From positions 1-41,177 of the forward strand of contig NZ_AUZM01000054.1 in assembly GCF_000478195.2 (NCBI RefSeq): DNA of 41,177 nucleotides, given 5' to 3'. The DNA is from Lyngbya aestuarii BL J (GTDB taxonomy: Bacteria > Cyanobacteriota > Cyanobacteriia > Cyanobacteriales > Microcoleaceae). Under the pieces are notes generated by a model, which saw nothing but the letters and a program-made list of their open reading frames with translations, was not told the DNA's origin and made no database searches. A program made the position numbers and the translations under genes. How positions within the stretch are numbered: position 1 is the stretch's first letter; each line of letters begins with the position of its first letter. Below are positions 7,173 through 17,851 of the stretch, one piece after another.

Positions 7173-10100
7173 ATGGTTCACATCAAGCGCGTAGAACTCA
7201 CCAATTTCAAATCATTTGGCGGTACGACGGATATTCCGTTGTTACCTGGTTTTACAGTGGTTTCAGGGCCTAACGGTTCCGGAAAGTCCAATATCCTCGA
7301 TGCGTTACTGTTTGCGTTGGGACTCTCTTCATCTAAAGGAATGCGTGCCGAACGTTTACCGGACTTAGTAAACAACAGCCAAAGCCGCAAAACCACCGTT
7401 GAAACCCGCGTTACCGTAACTTTTGATCTTTCCGAAGATAACCACCTCTGGTCAGCCATGAAGCGCAACGGGAAGTTCTACGCAGACGAGGAACTCAAAG
7501 AATTAGAAACCGATCACTCCTTAGAAACCAATGGTTCTCAGACGACAGAAGAACCTGAAACCCAAGCTTTTACCCCGGAATGGAGTGTTACCCGAAAGCT
7601 GCGCGTTACCAAACAAGGGACGTACACATCCACCTACTACATCAACGGAGAAGCCTGTACCCAAACCGAACTACACGAACAACTCAATCATCTACGAGTC
7701 TACCCCGAAGGATACAACGTTGTTCTACAAGGAGACGTCACCAATATTATTACGATGAAACCCCGTGAACGTCGAGAAATTATCGATGAGTTGGCGGGAG
7801 TGGCGCAGTTTGATCGTAAAATTTCCTTAGCCAAAGAGAAGTTAGATACCGTAAAAGAACGAGAAGAACGTAGTCGTATTGTCGAACAAGAATTAATCGC
7901 CCAAAGAGATCGTCTCAACAAAGATCGAGTCAAAGCCGAAAAATATCAAAAATTGCGAGAAGAATTTCAACAAAAACTTCAGTGGGAAGCGGTTTTAAAT
8001 TATCAAACGCTCAAAAAGCAAACCTTTCGACTGCGGGAACAAATCGAAGCAGGTGATCGTTCTGTGAATGAACTCAATGAAAATCTGCAACAACAAACAA
8101 CTCAAATTCAAAAAACTACAACCGAACTCGAACAGTTAAACGCCCGCGTTAAAGCAATGGGGGAACAAGAACTGATTGATTTACAATCGACTTTAGCAAC
8201 ACAAGAAGCCGAAAATCGTCAATTTCAACAACGACAACGAGAAACCGAAACAGGCGTTCAAAATACCCAAAGTCAAATTCAACAAACCCAAGAAGAACGA
8301 CAAAATTATCAACAAACCCTAGAAACTATCGCCTCTCAGCGAGAAGTAGAAACACACAATTTACAAGTTCGTACAACCGAACGAGATCAAATTCAACAAA
8401 GCCTCAACCAAACCCGTCAAGCTGCGAGTCAAGTCGCCCAACAAGCCGAAGCTTGGATGCAGCAACAAACTGATCTACACCGTAAAATAGAATCACTGCA
8501 AAAAAATCTCGATCCGCAACGCACAGAACAGGCTAGACTGACAGAAAGAGTCAATCAACTACAACGTAAAATTAATGAGCAACAGCAGTCTTTTTTGTCA
8601 TCCCAACAACAGTTAGAAACGGCTCAAACTGAAGTGAACCAAGCCAAAGAAGAACGAGAAAATGCCCGTCAGCAAACCGAATCTTTAGCTCAAATTGTGG
8701 CTCAAGCAGAACAAGAATTGCAACTGCAACAAGAGACTCAAACGCGACTTTTGCGAGAACAACGAGAACAACAACGTCAACTCGATAAACTCGAAGCCCA
8801 ACAACAAGCCCAACAAGAAGCCACCGGAAGTTATGCAACAAAAGTGATTACTCAGTCAGGGCTTCCTGGGGTTTGTGGGTTAGTTTGTCAACTAGGGAGA
8901 GTTGAACCGGACTATCAATTAGCATTAGAAATAGCCGCAGGGGGACGCTTAGGAAATTTAGTGGTAGAAGATGATGGGGTAGCAGCAGCAGGAATTGAAC
9001 TGTTAAAGCGTCAAAAAGCCGGAAGAATTACCTTTTTACCCTTGAATAAAATTCGCCCCAACCGAGGCGGAATGGGGAATGTAGCGACAATGCGATCGCT
9101 AGAAGGGTTGATTGATTTAGCAGTAAATTTAATAGAATGCGATCGCCAATATGAAAATATTTTTGCCTATGTATTTGGGAATACAATGGTGTTTAATAAT
9201 ATTAATAATGCTCGACGTTATATTGGTCAGCATCGCATGGTTACGTTAGATGGGGAGTTGTTAGAAACCAGTGGGGCGATGACGGGAGGAAGTCAAAGTT
9301 CGCGCTCAACGCTACATTTTGGAACGTTGGATGAAACCACTTCAGAAAGTCTGGCGATTGCAAATTTACGTCAACGGTTAGATGAAATTGAACGGATTTT
9401 AGAGCGGTGTATGCGGGCGATTTCTGATGCGACAATCACAGTCAAAAACCGTTCGCAAGCAATGATTGAGGCTCGTCAAACTTTGCGGGATAATCAACAA
9501 AAAGTGAGTCAAATTGAGTCAAAGATTCAAACATTAACGACACAACAGGAGAGTTTGAAAACTCAACTCAGTCAAAATATTCAAGAATTGAATACGGCTC
9601 AAAATCGGCTACAAGTCTTAGAGCGAGAGATTCCTATTCAAGAAGTTCAACTCCAACGCGATCGCGAAACTTTGTCGCAGTTAGAAGCCGCTCATAGTCA
9701 TAGTGAATGGCAACAGTTACAAACGATATTAAGATCACAAGAAACGGATTTGCAAACCCAAGAAACGACTTTACAGCAAGTTCAGCAACGGTTAATTGAG
9801 TTGGATAGTCAGCAACAACGCATCGAAGAAAAAATCGAAGAAGGAAAACAGCGAATAGAAGATTATCAGCAACAGCAACAATTACAAAATCATCAAATTC
9901 GAGAACTCAAAAAACAAATTACTCATTTACAAGAACAAATTGCTTTAACTCGGGGTTCCGTGTTGAAAGTAGAAGCCCGTTTAGGAGAAGGAAAACGCCA
10001 GCGAGATCAAGTCGAAACCCAATTGCGAGATCAACATTTAGCCAAACAACAGTTAGAATGGCAAATTCAAAAACTACAAGAAACCCAACTCGGACGCCGA

Positions 10101-10826
10101 GAACAATTAGAGATTAAACAAGAACAGTTAGCGACTCAGCAAGCTGAACTGAGCGATCCTCTACCCGAAATTCCCGAAAACCTAGATTTAGCCTCCCTCC
10201 AGCGAGAATTAAAAGCCCTACAGAAACAAATGGAAGCCCTAGAACCCGTCAATATGCTCGCCTTAGAAGAATTTCAACGCACTCAAACTCGCTTAGATGA
10301 ACTTAGTCAAAAACTAACCACCTTAGAGGGAGAACGAACCGAACTGCTGTTGCGAATTGAAAACTTTACCACCCTACGACAACGGGCATTTCAAGAAGCT
10401 TTTGATGCCGTTAATGAAAATTTTCAAACCATCTTTGCAAGCCTGTCCGACGGAGACGGTTATCTGCAAATAGATGATCCAGAAGATCCGTTTAATAGTG
10501 GTTTAAACCTGATCGCTCACCCCAAAGGTAAACCAGTACAACGGTTAGCGTCAATGTCTGGAGGAGAAAAATCCTTAACCGCCTTGAGTTTTATTTTCTC
10601 ATTGCAACGTTATCGGCCCTCACCATTTTATGCGTTTGATGAAGTCGATATGTTTTTAGACGGGGCAAATGTCGAGCGATTAGCTAGAATGATAAAAAGA
10701 CAAGCCCAACAAGCTCAATTTATTGTTGTGAGTTTGCGCCGACCCATGATGGAAGCATCCGAGCGGACGATTGGAGTGACCCAAGCACGGGGAGCCTATA
10801 CACAAGTGTTAGGAATACAGCTATAA
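7173..10826 (+). CDS. smc: Chromosome segregation protein SMC
   Basis: Full-length SMC ATPase, 1217 residues. N-terminal head with Walker A GPNGSGKS at residues 32-39. A first long Gln/Glu-rich coiled coil runs over about 170-540, then a hinge over about 560-700 (GLPGVCGLVCQLGRVEPDYQ... VVEDDG... GRITFLPLNKI), and a second coiled coil over about 735-1080. The C-terminal head carries the ABC signature MSGGEK (about 1128-1133) and the Walker B segment FYAFDEVDMFLDG. It dimerises at the hinge and, with ScpA/ScpB, compacts and disentangles chromosomes. ScpA and ScpB are not in the window. The start MVHIKRVELTNFKSFGG is standard. Confidence 0.97.
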   Translation: MVHIKRVELTNFKSFGGTTDIPLLPGFTVVSGPNGSGKSNILDALLFALGLSSSKGMRAERLPDLVNNSQSRKTTVETRVTVTFDLSEDNHLWSAMKRNGKFYADEELKELETDHSLETNGSQTTEEPETQAFTPEWSVTRKLRVTKQGTYTSTYYINGEACTQTELHEQLNHLRVYPEGYNVVLQGDVTNIITMKPRERREIIDELAGVAQFDRKISLAKEKLDTVKEREERSRIVEQELIAQRDRLNKDRVKAEKYQKLREEFQQKLQWEAVLNYQTLKKQTFRLREQIEAGDRSVNELNENLQQQTTQIQKTTTELEQLNARVKAMGEQELIDLQSTLATQEAENRQFQQRQRETETGVQNTQSQIQQTQEERQNYQQTLETIASQREVETHNLQVRTTERDQIQQSLNQTRQAASQVAQQAEAWMQQQTDLHRKIESLQKNLDPQRTEQARLTERVNQLQRKINEQQQSFLSSQQQLETAQTEVNQAKEERENARQQTESLAQIVAQAEQELQLQQETQTRLLREQREQQRQLDKLEAQQQAQQEATGSYATKVITQSGLPGVCGLVCQLGRVEPDYQLALEIAAGGRLGNLVVEDDGVAAAGIELLKRQKAGRITFLPLNKIRPNRGGMGNVATMRSLEGLIDLAVNLIECDRQYENIFAYVFGNTMVFNNINNARRYIGQHRMVTLDGELLETSGAMTGGSQSSRSTLHFGTLDETTSESLAIANLRQRLDEIERILERCMRAISDATITVKNRSQAMIEARQTLRDNQQKVSQIESKIQTLTTQQESLKTQLSQNIQELNTAQNRLQVLEREIPIQEVQLQRDRETLSQLEAAHSHSEWQQLQTILRSQETDLQTQETTLQQVQQRLIELDSQQQRIEEKIEEGKQRIEDYQQQQQLQNHQIRELKKQITHLQEQIALTRGSVLKVEARLGEGKRQRDQVETQLRDQHLAKQQLEWQIQKLQETQLGRREQLEIKQEQLATQQAELSDPLPEIPENLDLASLQRELKALQKQMEALEPVNMLALEEFQRTQTRLDELSQKLTTLEGERTELLLRIENFTTLRQRAFQEAFDAVNENFQTIFASLSDGDGYLQIDDPEDPFNSGLNLIAHPKGKPVQRLASMSGGEKSLTALSFIFSLQRYRPSPFYAFDEVDMFLDGANVERLARMIKRQAQQAQFIVVSLRRPMMEASERTIGVTQARGAYTQVLGIQL

Positions 10827-10966
10827 AGCTGCCCGTTTTTATAGAGTCAGTGCATTGAAGATCTTGAGAACATCAGGATCAGTTAAAAATAAGTCACTCA
10901 CCGATAACCGCTTGCGGGTTGTGTAGAGTAATATGTATGTTTAATTGCATCTAGAATTGGCCAAGC

Positions 10967-11968
10967 ATGACATTTGAAACTATCCGCCAACGCTCCGAGC
11001 TTCTCGGCACTCAAGTGATTACCCGTGATCGAGGCAAGCGTCTCGGGGTTGTTAGTCAGTTATGGGTAGATGTAGACCAACGTGAGATTGTTGCGATTGG
11101 ACTCCGAGACAACTTTTTGGCTGTTGCTGGTTTGCCAAAATATATGTATCTCAGCAGTGTTCGTGAAATCGGCGATGTACTCTTGGTGGATGATGAAAGA
11201 GTCCTCGAAGAAGACATAGACGTTGAAGCTTACAGTACCCTGATTAACAGCGAAGTCATTACCGAAACCGGAGAACCTTTAGGTCGAGTCCGAGGGTTTA
11301 AATTTGATCCGCTGAATGGAAAGCTGATCTCGATCATTATTGCCTCTATTGGTCTTCCCCAAATTCCCGATCAAATTATTAGCACCTACGAACTCTCCGT
11401 TGATGAGATTGTCAGTAGTGGGCCGAACCGTTTGATTGTGTTTGAACGGGCCGAAGAAAAACTCCAACAAATCACAGTCGGAGTCCTCGAACGCATGGGG
11501 TTAGGAGAAGCCCCTTGGGAAAAAGAAGAGGAAGGAATGTATTATCCTCCGACAATTAAATCGGAAAACCAACTTCCGAAAGGGATATCTCAAACACCCC
11601 CTGAGCGACAGTACCAGCCCAATATACCGGTCGTTGAGGAAGTTTGGGAAGATGAACAACAATGGCAAGAACCCGCCGCGCCTCAGCCCCTGCGTCAGCC
11701 TCAAACCGTTTATGATGACTACGAGGAAGATAACTGGTCTGATGTCGAAGGGGATGAATACGATGAGCGCTACTCTGAACCCGAGTATGTTCCCTTAGAA
11801 CCCTATGAGGAAAAACGTTACAGCGCTCGTGAGTACGAATATGAAGACGATGTAGAATCAGATGCCTGGGCTGACGATGAAACACCCAAACCTTATCAAC
11901 CGCCTCGGGTTAATATTCCTGAGAAAAAGAAAATGCCGGAATATGAGGAAGAACCCGGTGGTTACTAA
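10967..11968 (+). CDS. PRC-barrel domain protein with acidic disordered tail
   Basis: A protein of 333 residues. Two PRC-barrel units can be seen: about residues 8-85 (LGTQVITRDRGKRLGVVSQLWVD...) and 90-170 (LINSEVITETGEPLGRVRGFKFD...). From about residue 180 onward the protein is low complexity, rich in Glu, Asp, Tyr, Pro and Gln, and probably disordered. PRC-barrels occur in photosynthetic reaction-centre H subunits and in RNA-processing or adaptor proteins. In cyanobacteria this two-barrel type is common but its exact role is not established to my knowledge. Soluble and cytoplasmic by sequence. It follows smc by 140 bases and is probably transcribed separately. Confidence 0.85.
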   Translation: MTFETIRQRSELLGTQVITRDRGKRLGVVSQLWVDVDQREIVAIGLRDNFLAVAGLPKYMYLSSVREIGDVLLVDDERVLEEDIDVEAYSTLINSEVITETGEPLGRVRGFKFDPLNGKLISIIIASIGLPQIPDQIISTYELSVDEIVSSGPNRLIVFERAEEKLQQITVGVLERMGLGEAPWEKEEEGMYYPPTIKSENQLPKGISQTPPERQYQPNIPVVEEVWEDEQQWQEPAAPQPLRQPQTVYDDYEEDNWSDVEGDEYDERYSEPEYVPLEPYEEKRYSAREYEYEDDVESDAWADDETPKPYQPPRVNIPEKKKMPEYEEEPGGY

Positions 11969-12031
11969 ACGTTTAGAATACTTAAGGGTTTAGTATCTAC
12001 TTCGTGTTTGGATCTCTACTGAGGCACGCTC

Positions 12032-12502
12032 ATGTCTTCAACTCAAGTCTCATCTTTGCTCACCCTCAAGCCTGGAAGTCTGCGTCGTGTTCATCACATT
12101 GCCTTGTATGTTGCTAACTTGCAGGCTTCCCGACACTTCTATGGCACCATTCTCGGTTTGCATGAACTTACAGGCGATCAAGTCCCCAGTACGTTAAAAT
12201 CGATGGTCGAAGCCGGTCAGGTCGCGAATTTTGTCACACCCGATGGCACAGTCATTGATCTGTTTGCTCAAAGTGATCTCAAACCGCCTCATTCTGACCC
12301 CAAGCAAGTTTTTACCCGTGCGAATCATCTTGCTTTTGACATTGACCCGCAATTGTTTGACCATGCGGTGGAAGTGTTGCATCAACATCAAGTCACCATC
12401 GAAAGTGGCCCCGTGAGTCGTCCGACAGGACGGGGTATCTATTTTTATGACCCCGATGGTTTTGTGATTGAAATTCGCTGTGACCCCCTGCAAACCCCCT
12501 AA
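12032..12502 (+). CDS. VOC superfamily protein (glyoxalase/dioxygenase-like)
   Basis: A protein of 156 residues. It has the paired beta-alpha-beta-beta-beta modules of the vicinal oxygen chelate fold: RVHHIALYVANLQASRHFYGTILGL in the first half and NHLAFDIDPQLFDHAVEVL...GRGIYFYDPDGFVIEIRC in the second. Candidate metal ligands are the His in HHIAL and NHLAF and the Glu in VIEIRC. The substrate cannot be told from sequence; glyoxalase, dioxygenase and resistance proteins share this fold. A GAGG ribosome site lies about 9 bases before the ATG at 12032. Confidence 0.85.
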   Translation: MSSTQVSSLLTLKPGSLRRVHHIALYVANLQASRHFYGTILGLHELTGDQVPSTLKSMVEAGQVANFVTPDGTVIDLFAQSDLKPPHSDPKQVFTRANHLAFDIDPQLFDHAVEVLHQHQVTIESGPVSRPTGRGIYFYDPDGFVIEIRCDPLQTP

Positions 12503-12577
12503 ACAGAAGTTGAGAAAACGACGGTTTCTTGTCCCCTACTCCTCTCGAACAACAGTTTCTGCTGTAACATTTGGAGT

Positions 12578-12600
12578 CTCTTTGGCTAAAGCCCAGGGAG
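12578..12600 (+). other. Hairpin upstream of pdhB
   Basis: CTCTTTGGC, loop TAAA, GCCCAGGGAG with one bulged C. It resembles the terminator stem of sRNA copy 1 but has no T-run. It may be the 3' end of the VOC transcript or part of the pdhB leader. Confidence 0.3.
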
Positions 12601-12730
12601 AGTCAAGTTATGTTATGCTAACAAGATTATTTAATCGATAAACCAGTCCGGGTGCGATTGTTCTCTCAGTCTCGTTTAGAAAAAACGTTTCTCAATTGAT
12701 ATCCGGTTAACTTATACAAAATTAACTCAG

Positions 12731-13714
12731 ATGGCACCAACCCTTTTATTTAACGCACTTCGTCAGGCGATTGATGAGGAAATGGCTCGCGACTCCTCCG
12801 TTTTGGTTTTAGGAGAAGATGTCGGTCAGTATGGCGGTTCTTATAAAGTCACTAAAGACCTTTACGAAAAATATGGTGAACTGCGGGTTCTAGATACCCC
12901 CATCGCAGAAAATAGTTTTACAGGAATGGCTGTAGGTGCGGCTATGACGGGACTACGGCCGATCATTGAAGGCATGAATATGGGGTTTTTGCTACTGGCT
13001 TTTAACCAAATTGCTAACAATGCTGGAATGCTGCGGTATACTTCGGGCGGAAACTTTACCATGCCGCTCGTCATTCGGGGGCCAGGTGGGGTCGGACGTC
13101 AGTTAGGTGCTGAACATTCCCAACGCTTAGAAGCCTATTTTCAGGGGGTTCCGGGTCTAAAAATTGTCGCCTGTTCGACCCCCTACAACGCCAAAGGGTT
13201 ACTCAAGTCAGCCATTCGTGATCATAATCCCGTTTTATTCTTTGAACACGTTCTCCTCTACAACCTCAAAGAAGAATTACCCGAAGAAGAATATCTTGTC
13301 CCAATTGACAAAGCAGAAATCGTTCATACCGGGAAGGATGTCACTATTTTGACCTATTCGCGGATGCGTCATCATGTCATGCAAGCGGTTCCGCAGCTAG
13401 TGAAAGAAGGTTATGACCCGGAAGTCATTGATTTAATTTCCCTTAAACCCCTTGATTATGAGACGATTGGGGAATCAATTCGCAAGACCCATCGGGTGAT
13501 TATTGTCGAAGAATGTATGAAAACAGGCGGAATTGGCGGAGAGTTAGCGGCTTCTATTAATGAACGTCTATTTGATGAATTAGATGCTCCGGTGTTGCGG
13601 TTGTCTTCTCAAGATATTCCGACTCCCTACAATGGAATGCTAGAACGATTAACCATTGTACAACCCGATCAAGTTGTGGAAGCCGTTCAAAAAATGGTTG
13701 GAAACCAAATCTAA
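12731..13714 (+). CDS. pdhB: Pyruvate dehydrogenase E1 component, beta subunit
   Basis: A protein of 327 residues, the usual length for cyanobacterial and plastid E1-beta. The N-terminal Transket_pyr domain begins [21 protein letters not shown], with [18 protein letters not shown] and the TPP/alpha-subunit contact region [17 protein letters not shown]. The C-terminal transketolase domain covers about 200-320 ([40 protein letters not shown]). With PdhA it decarboxylates pyruvate and hands the acetyl group to E2. The alpha subunit is not in the window. secD and secF follow after an oppositely oriented gene. Confidence 0.96.
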   Translation: MAPTLLFNALRQAIDEEMARDSSVLVLGEDVGQYGGSYKVTKDLYEKYGELRVLDTPIAENSFTGMAVGAAMTGLRPIIEGMNMGFLLLAFNQIANNAGMLRYTSGGNFTMPLVIRGPGGVGRQLGAEHSQRLEAYFQGVPGLKIVACSTPYNAKGLLKSAIRDHNPVLFFEHVLLYNLKEELPEEEYLVPIDKAEIVHTGKDVTILTYSRMRHHVMQAVPQLVKEGYDPEVIDLISLKPLDYETIGESIRKTHRVIIVEECMKTGGIGGELAASINERLFDELDAPVLRLSSQDIPTPYNGMLERLTIVQPDQVVEAVQKMVGNQI

Positions 13715-13835
13715 TCTCAATAGAGGATGGGTGCAATTTCCCTCGATTTTCCTCAATTCATGGAAATCAAGACATTGGACGCACCCTGCAAAAGATCTAA
13801 GACGGCCGAAAAATACAGTTGAGACCGTAATCCTC

Positions 13836-14816
13836 TTATTGCTTTAACGGTCTGGCTTGTAAAATATGGATAGCCATGCGTCCGTTTTGATCGACAAAAC
13901 AATCTAATGGTTGTAATCCCGCTTTTTTGGCGAGATCTTGAAAATAGTCTACCGGGTACTTATAAGAACTTAAGAGATGAAACTTTGTCCCCTTCTCAAT
14001 CTGTACGGGAATACCATCCAGAAGGAAATTTTGTTCTTGAGTTGCTCTGACATTATGTTCCACACAATGAGTTGAGGGTACCCAATTGAATTCATAATTA
14101 AATGCGCTGGCATCAAAGCCCGAAATCGGCAAATCACGATTGATAAAATGTAAAATACTGAGCGTCAGTCTTGCCATTCTTCCATCGTCGTAAGCTTTTC
14201 TTAATGAAAACTCATTTTGATTGGTATCTACGCCAACAATAAGAAGACCTTCGGGTTGTAGTGCTGGCGAAATTCTTCTGAAGAAATCTAGGCAATTATT
14301 TGTGGAAAGATTGGTGATCGTACTTCCTTTAAAAAACACCACAGGTCGGGGAAAATTGTTGACAATATCAACATTTTTAATAAAGTCTGTCTTGATGGGT
14401 TTAACGGAGATATCCGGCAACTCCTGACCTAAAATTTCTTCGCTCCGATCCAGATAAGTTTCACACAAATCTATAGGAATGTAGCTGTTAAATTGTTTAA
14501 TTTCTTTCAGGAAGGGCAAAGTTTTATTTTTGAAAGCGATATCGGTACCTGGGCCAAATTCTATAACACTAGCTTCGGGCGGAACATAAGCCGCAATTTC
14601 GGCGGCTTGATGGTTAATTAATTGTATTTCCTCTTTGTAAAGGTAGTAATCCAAGTTTTGAGATATTAGTTCCAGATAACATCCTTCACCATTGGCAGGA
14701 TCATTCTCAATCTCCGGATTAGGAGTGCTGTACAAATAAGGAGCCATATGTTCTTCCTGATGATCTACAAACAGAGATTTTGCATCAGAAAGAAATGATT
14801 GATTAACTTCAGTCAT
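13836..14816 (-). CDS. EgtD-like SAM-dependent methyltransferase
   Basis: A protein of 326 residues. It has the layout of the histidine-specific methyltransferase family (EgtD type): an N-terminal helical segment with NLDYYLYKEEIQLINHQAAEIA, a SAM-binding loop VIEFGPGTD (about residues 84-92, where EgtD usually has G-S-G-T), FFKGSTITNL, LIVGVDTNQNE, and FNYEFNWVPSTHCVEHNVRA near the substrate site. EgtD makes hercynine, the ergothioneine precursor. No egtB-like gene is nearby, so ergothioneine synthesis is only a possibility, and another amine substrate is equally open. The gene sits on the minus strand between pdhB and secD. Confidence 0.65.
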   Translation of the reverse strand: MTEVNQSFLSDAKSLFVDHQEEHMAPYLYSTPNPEIENDPANGEGCYLELISQNLDYYLYKEEIQLINHQAAEIAAYVPPEASVIEFGPGTDIAFKNKTLPFLKEIKQFNSYIPIDLCETYLDRSEEILGQELPDISVKPIKTDFIKNVDIVNNFPRPVVFFKGSTITNLSTNNCLDFFRRISPALQPEGLLIVGVDTNQNEFSLRKAYDDGRMARLTLSILHFINRDLPISGFDASAFNYEFNWVPSTHCVEHNVRATQEQNFLLDGIPVQIEKGTKFHLLSSYKYPVDYFQDLAKKAGLQPLDCFVDQNGRMAIHILQARPLKQ

Positions 14817-15366
14817 AAGGTTAGATCCAAATAAAAAAGATAATAACGTGAAGTTTAAGATTGTACCATGCTAAAGTTAGTGGAATAAAAAAAATGTGGA
14901 AAATTTATCTGAGCAACTACTCAAATCAAAACAATGTAAAAGCAGAGCTAATTGTCCAAAGAGTTGATCGGCGATCGCAGAAAAAAAGCAAACGGCCTGA
15001 TGCCGTAGAAGAAAGCCTCAAATAATGACAAAAATCTCTAAAGTCGCCGATGATTGGCTGAACTCAGTCGAAGTTAACGCTAATTAGTAATCACAACATT
15101 AACAAAGACCAGACCAACCCATCTCTAAGAGGATGTCCTGACGCTTTGGGCCGGGTCCCCGATCTCAAATCCGACCATCGCTGGGTAAGATAGAGAAAAG
15201 ATTAAAAACAGATTTGAGCATCATATTTCTGTACGGCAGACCCCAAATTAGCCGATAATAGAACCCTATTACGGATTAACTTCAATAGATTGGTGTTGAA
15301 ATCAAAACTTTATTAGAACGGTGACAACGCCACACCTTGACCACTGACCTGTGATTTTTTTTGAGT
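14817..15366. other. Intergenic region between egtD-like gene and secD
   Basis: About 550 bases without a credible ORF on either strand. It must hold the divergent promoters of both genes. I see a HIP1 palindrome at 14971-14978 and a small hairpin ACGGC-CTGAT-GCCGT at 14992-15006. The GC-rich patch GGGCCGGGTCCCC near 15149 stands out in AT-rich surroundings. I recognise no known RNA. Confidence 0.5.
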
Positions 15367-16758
15367 ATGCGAAAACAGCGTTCACTCCTGATTGTTATTC
15401 TCGTTTTGGTTATTGCCTCTGTGATTGTGCTGATTAATATCCCGATGCGGTTGGGATTAGATTTGCGAGGCGGTTCCCAATTAACCATTCAGTTGCAAAC
15501 TTCAGAAGAAGTCCCCACAATCGATGAACGGGTGATCAATGCCGTTCAAAGTGTGATCGAGAACCGAGTCAATGGCCTGGGAGTCTCAGAGTCAGTGGTA
15601 CAAACCATCGGACAAGATCAAATTTTGGTTCAACTCCCCGGCGTCAATGATCCTGAACAAGCCGAACGAGTCTTAGGCGGAACCGCACAGCTGGATTTTC
15701 GAGAACAACTTCCGGGAACCAACGACCAACTTCTGGCCGAAACTCAAGTTAAACAACAGCTAGAATTTCAACTCGAACAAGCCAAACAAGACGGCGATGA
15801 AGCCGCAATTGAGAAAACTCTCGCCTCTGTTGAAGGCAATCAACAAGCGATCGCCGGATTGTACCAACCCCCAATTCTACGAGGTCAAGATCTGCGGGAT
15901 GCCTTCGCCGAACCCACCGGAAATGATAACTGGAATATTGCGCTGCGCTTTTCCAATCAAGGCGGTGACAAGTTCGCCCAACTGACCAAAAATTTAGCCG
16001 GAACCGGACGAACGATTGGGATTTTCCTCGATGATGAATTGATTAGTTATCCCACCGTTCCAGTGGACTTCGCCGAAACGGGAATTACAGGCGGAAGTGC
16101 GGTGATTACCGGACGATTTACCGCAGAACAAGCCAATGATTTAGCAGTACAATTGCGAGGCGGTGCTTTACCTGTCCCTGTCGAAATCGTTGAAAACCGG
16201 ACGGTCGGCGCGACTTTAGGACGAGATAGTATTCAACGCAGTCTCTATGCAGGGGGTGGTGGATTAATTTTGGTATTGATTTTTATGGTGGTTTATTATC
16301 GCCTACCGGGATTAATTGCCGATGTTGCCTTGATTGTTTATGCAATACTTACTTTAGCGATATTTGATTTGCTCGGTGTGACGCTGACTTTACCTGGAAT
16401 TGCGGGGTTTATTCTCAGTATTGGGATGGCAGTCGATGCCAACGTGTTAATTTTTGAGCGGACTCGGGAAGAATTGCGAGCGGGTAAAACCTTGTATCGT
16501 TCGGTAGAGTCGGGATTTTTTCGCGCCTTTAGTAGTATTTTAGATGGCAACCTCACTACAGGTATTGCTTGTATTGCGCTGTTTTGGCTAGGAACGGGTT
16601 TGGTGAAAGGATTTGCGCTGACTTTGGGGTTGGGGGTAGCGGTGAGTATGTTTACGGCCCTAACCTGTAGTCGGACTCTGATGTTTACCGCGATTGGATT
16701 ACCCGAATTACGCAAACCGGAACTGTTTTGTCCTAACCTGAAAAAAGCGGTTTCCTAG
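15367..16758 (+). CDS. secD: Protein translocase subunit SecD
   Basis: A protein of 463 residues from the ATG at 15367 ([16 protein letters not shown]). A TTG two codons upstream is possible but less likely. One N-terminal membrane segment is followed by the [15 protein letters not shown] motif and the large periplasmic/lumenal P1 region (about 35-280). Five more membrane segments follow, containing [18 protein letters not shown] (the conserved proton-pathway Asp region). SecD with SecF uses the proton gradient to pull preproteins out of SecYEG. secF follows 65 bases downstream, so the two are most likely one operon. Confidence 0.96.
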   Translation: MRKQRSLLIVILVLVIASVIVLINIPMRLGLDLRGGSQLTIQLQTSEEVPTIDERVINAVQSVIENRVNGLGVSESVVQTIGQDQILVQLPGVNDPEQAERVLGGTAQLDFREQLPGTNDQLLAETQVKQQLEFQLEQAKQDGDEAAIEKTLASVEGNQQAIAGLYQPPILRGQDLRDAFAEPTGNDNWNIALRFSNQGGDKFAQLTKNLAGTGRTIGIFLDDELISYPTVPVDFAETGITGGSAVITGRFTAEQANDLAVQLRGGALPVPVEIVENRTVGATLGRDSIQRSLYAGGGGLILVLIFMVVYYRLPGLIADVALIVYAILTLAIFDLLGVTLTLPGIAGFILSIGMAVDANVLIFERTREELRAGKTLYRSVESGFFRAFSSILDGNLTTGIACIALFWLGTGLVKGFALTLGLGVAVSMFTALTCSRTLMFTAIGLPELRKPELFCPNLKKAVS

Positions 16759-16823
16759 ATGCGATACAATATCTTGGTTTTTTCCCCAATCGATGACGCA
16801 CGACGAATCACAAACCACAAACT

Positions 16824-17816
16824 ATGAAATTCAGTGTAATTAAACAGCGATCGCTATGGTGGACAATTTCAGGAGTCTTTATCCTGGCGGGTTTGGTGGC
16901 GATGGCGATTTCATGGACTCGCCCGGATATTGGTGCGCCCCTACGTCCAGGGTTAGATTTTGTGGGAGGAACTCGACTTCAACTTGAACTTGATTGTTCA
17001 GTCCCCGACAATTGTCAAGGGCCAATTGAATTGGATGAAGTGCGCGAAGTTCTGGCGAATCAGGGATTAGGTAATAGTTCGATTCAACTCCTCGATAAAG
17101 ATCCCTTGCAACAAGATCGGCAAATTGTTTCCATCCGAACCCAAAGTCTCGACGTTGAGGAACGGACACAACTACAAGATAGCCTCAGTGAAGCCATTGG
17201 CGTGTTTGACCCAGAATCAACTCAAATTGATACGGTAGGCCCAACTTTAGGCCGTCAGATTTTTATCTCAGGATTGAAAGCCTTATTGGTTTCTTTTGCG
17301 GGAATTACCCTTTATCTGACGTTTCGGTTTCAGTTTGATTATGCGGTGTTTGCTTTTGTCGCCCTGTTTCACGATATTTTCGTCACCGCAGGTGTGTTTT
17401 CGATTTTGGGCTTGGTGTTGGGTGTCGAAGTTGATAGTTTGTTTTTGGTGGCGCTGTTAACGATTATCGGATTTTCGGTTAACGATACGGTTGTGATTTA
17501 TGATCGCATTCGAGAAGTGATTGCGAAAAATCCAACTCTCCCGATTAACCAAGTCGTTGATGATGCGGTCAATCAAACCTTAGCCCGTTCGATTAATACT
17601 ACGCTAACGACGATGTTGCCTCTGGTGTGTATTTTTCTATTCGGGGGGGAAACTCTCAAATATTTAGCTTTAGCCTTGTTAGTGGGCTTTATAGCCGGGT
17701 CTTACTCCAGTATTTTTATTGCCAGTACCTTGCTGGCTTGGTGGCGTCATCGTCAACCTTCTTCTCCGGTTCCAGTTTCCGTAGACAATCCTCAAGCTAT
17801 TGAAGATCAACAGTAA
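16824..17816 (+). CDS. secF: Protein translocase subunit SecF
   Basis: A protein of 330 residues. An N-terminal membrane segment (about 12-32), [16 protein letters not shown], a short periplasmic domain, then five membrane segments with [16 protein letters not shown] (the conserved Asp motif) and [14 protein letters not shown]. It partners SecD encoded immediately upstream. Confidence 0.96.
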   Translation: MKFSVIKQRSLWWTISGVFILAGLVAMAISWTRPDIGAPLRPGLDFVGGTRLQLELDCSVPDNCQGPIELDEVREVLANQGLGNSSIQLLDKDPLQQDRQIVSIRTQSLDVEERTQLQDSLSEAIGVFDPESTQIDTVGPTLGRQIFISGLKALLVSFAGITLYLTFRFQFDYAVFAFVALFHDIFVTAGVFSILGLVLGVEVDSLFLVALLTIIGFSVNDTVVIYDRIREVIAKNPTLPINQVVDDAVNQTLARSINTTLTTMLPLVCIFLFGGETLKYLALALLVGFIAGSYSSIFIASTLLAWWRHRQPSSPVPVSVDNPQAIEDQQ

Positions 17817-17851
17817 TGACAAACTGTACTTTTTGTAAGGGTTAAAGACCT

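Noticed and set aside
6923-7273. 116-codon ORF before smc
   Set aside because: It spans the end of the coding scrap, sRNA copy 4 and the first 100 bases of smc in another frame.
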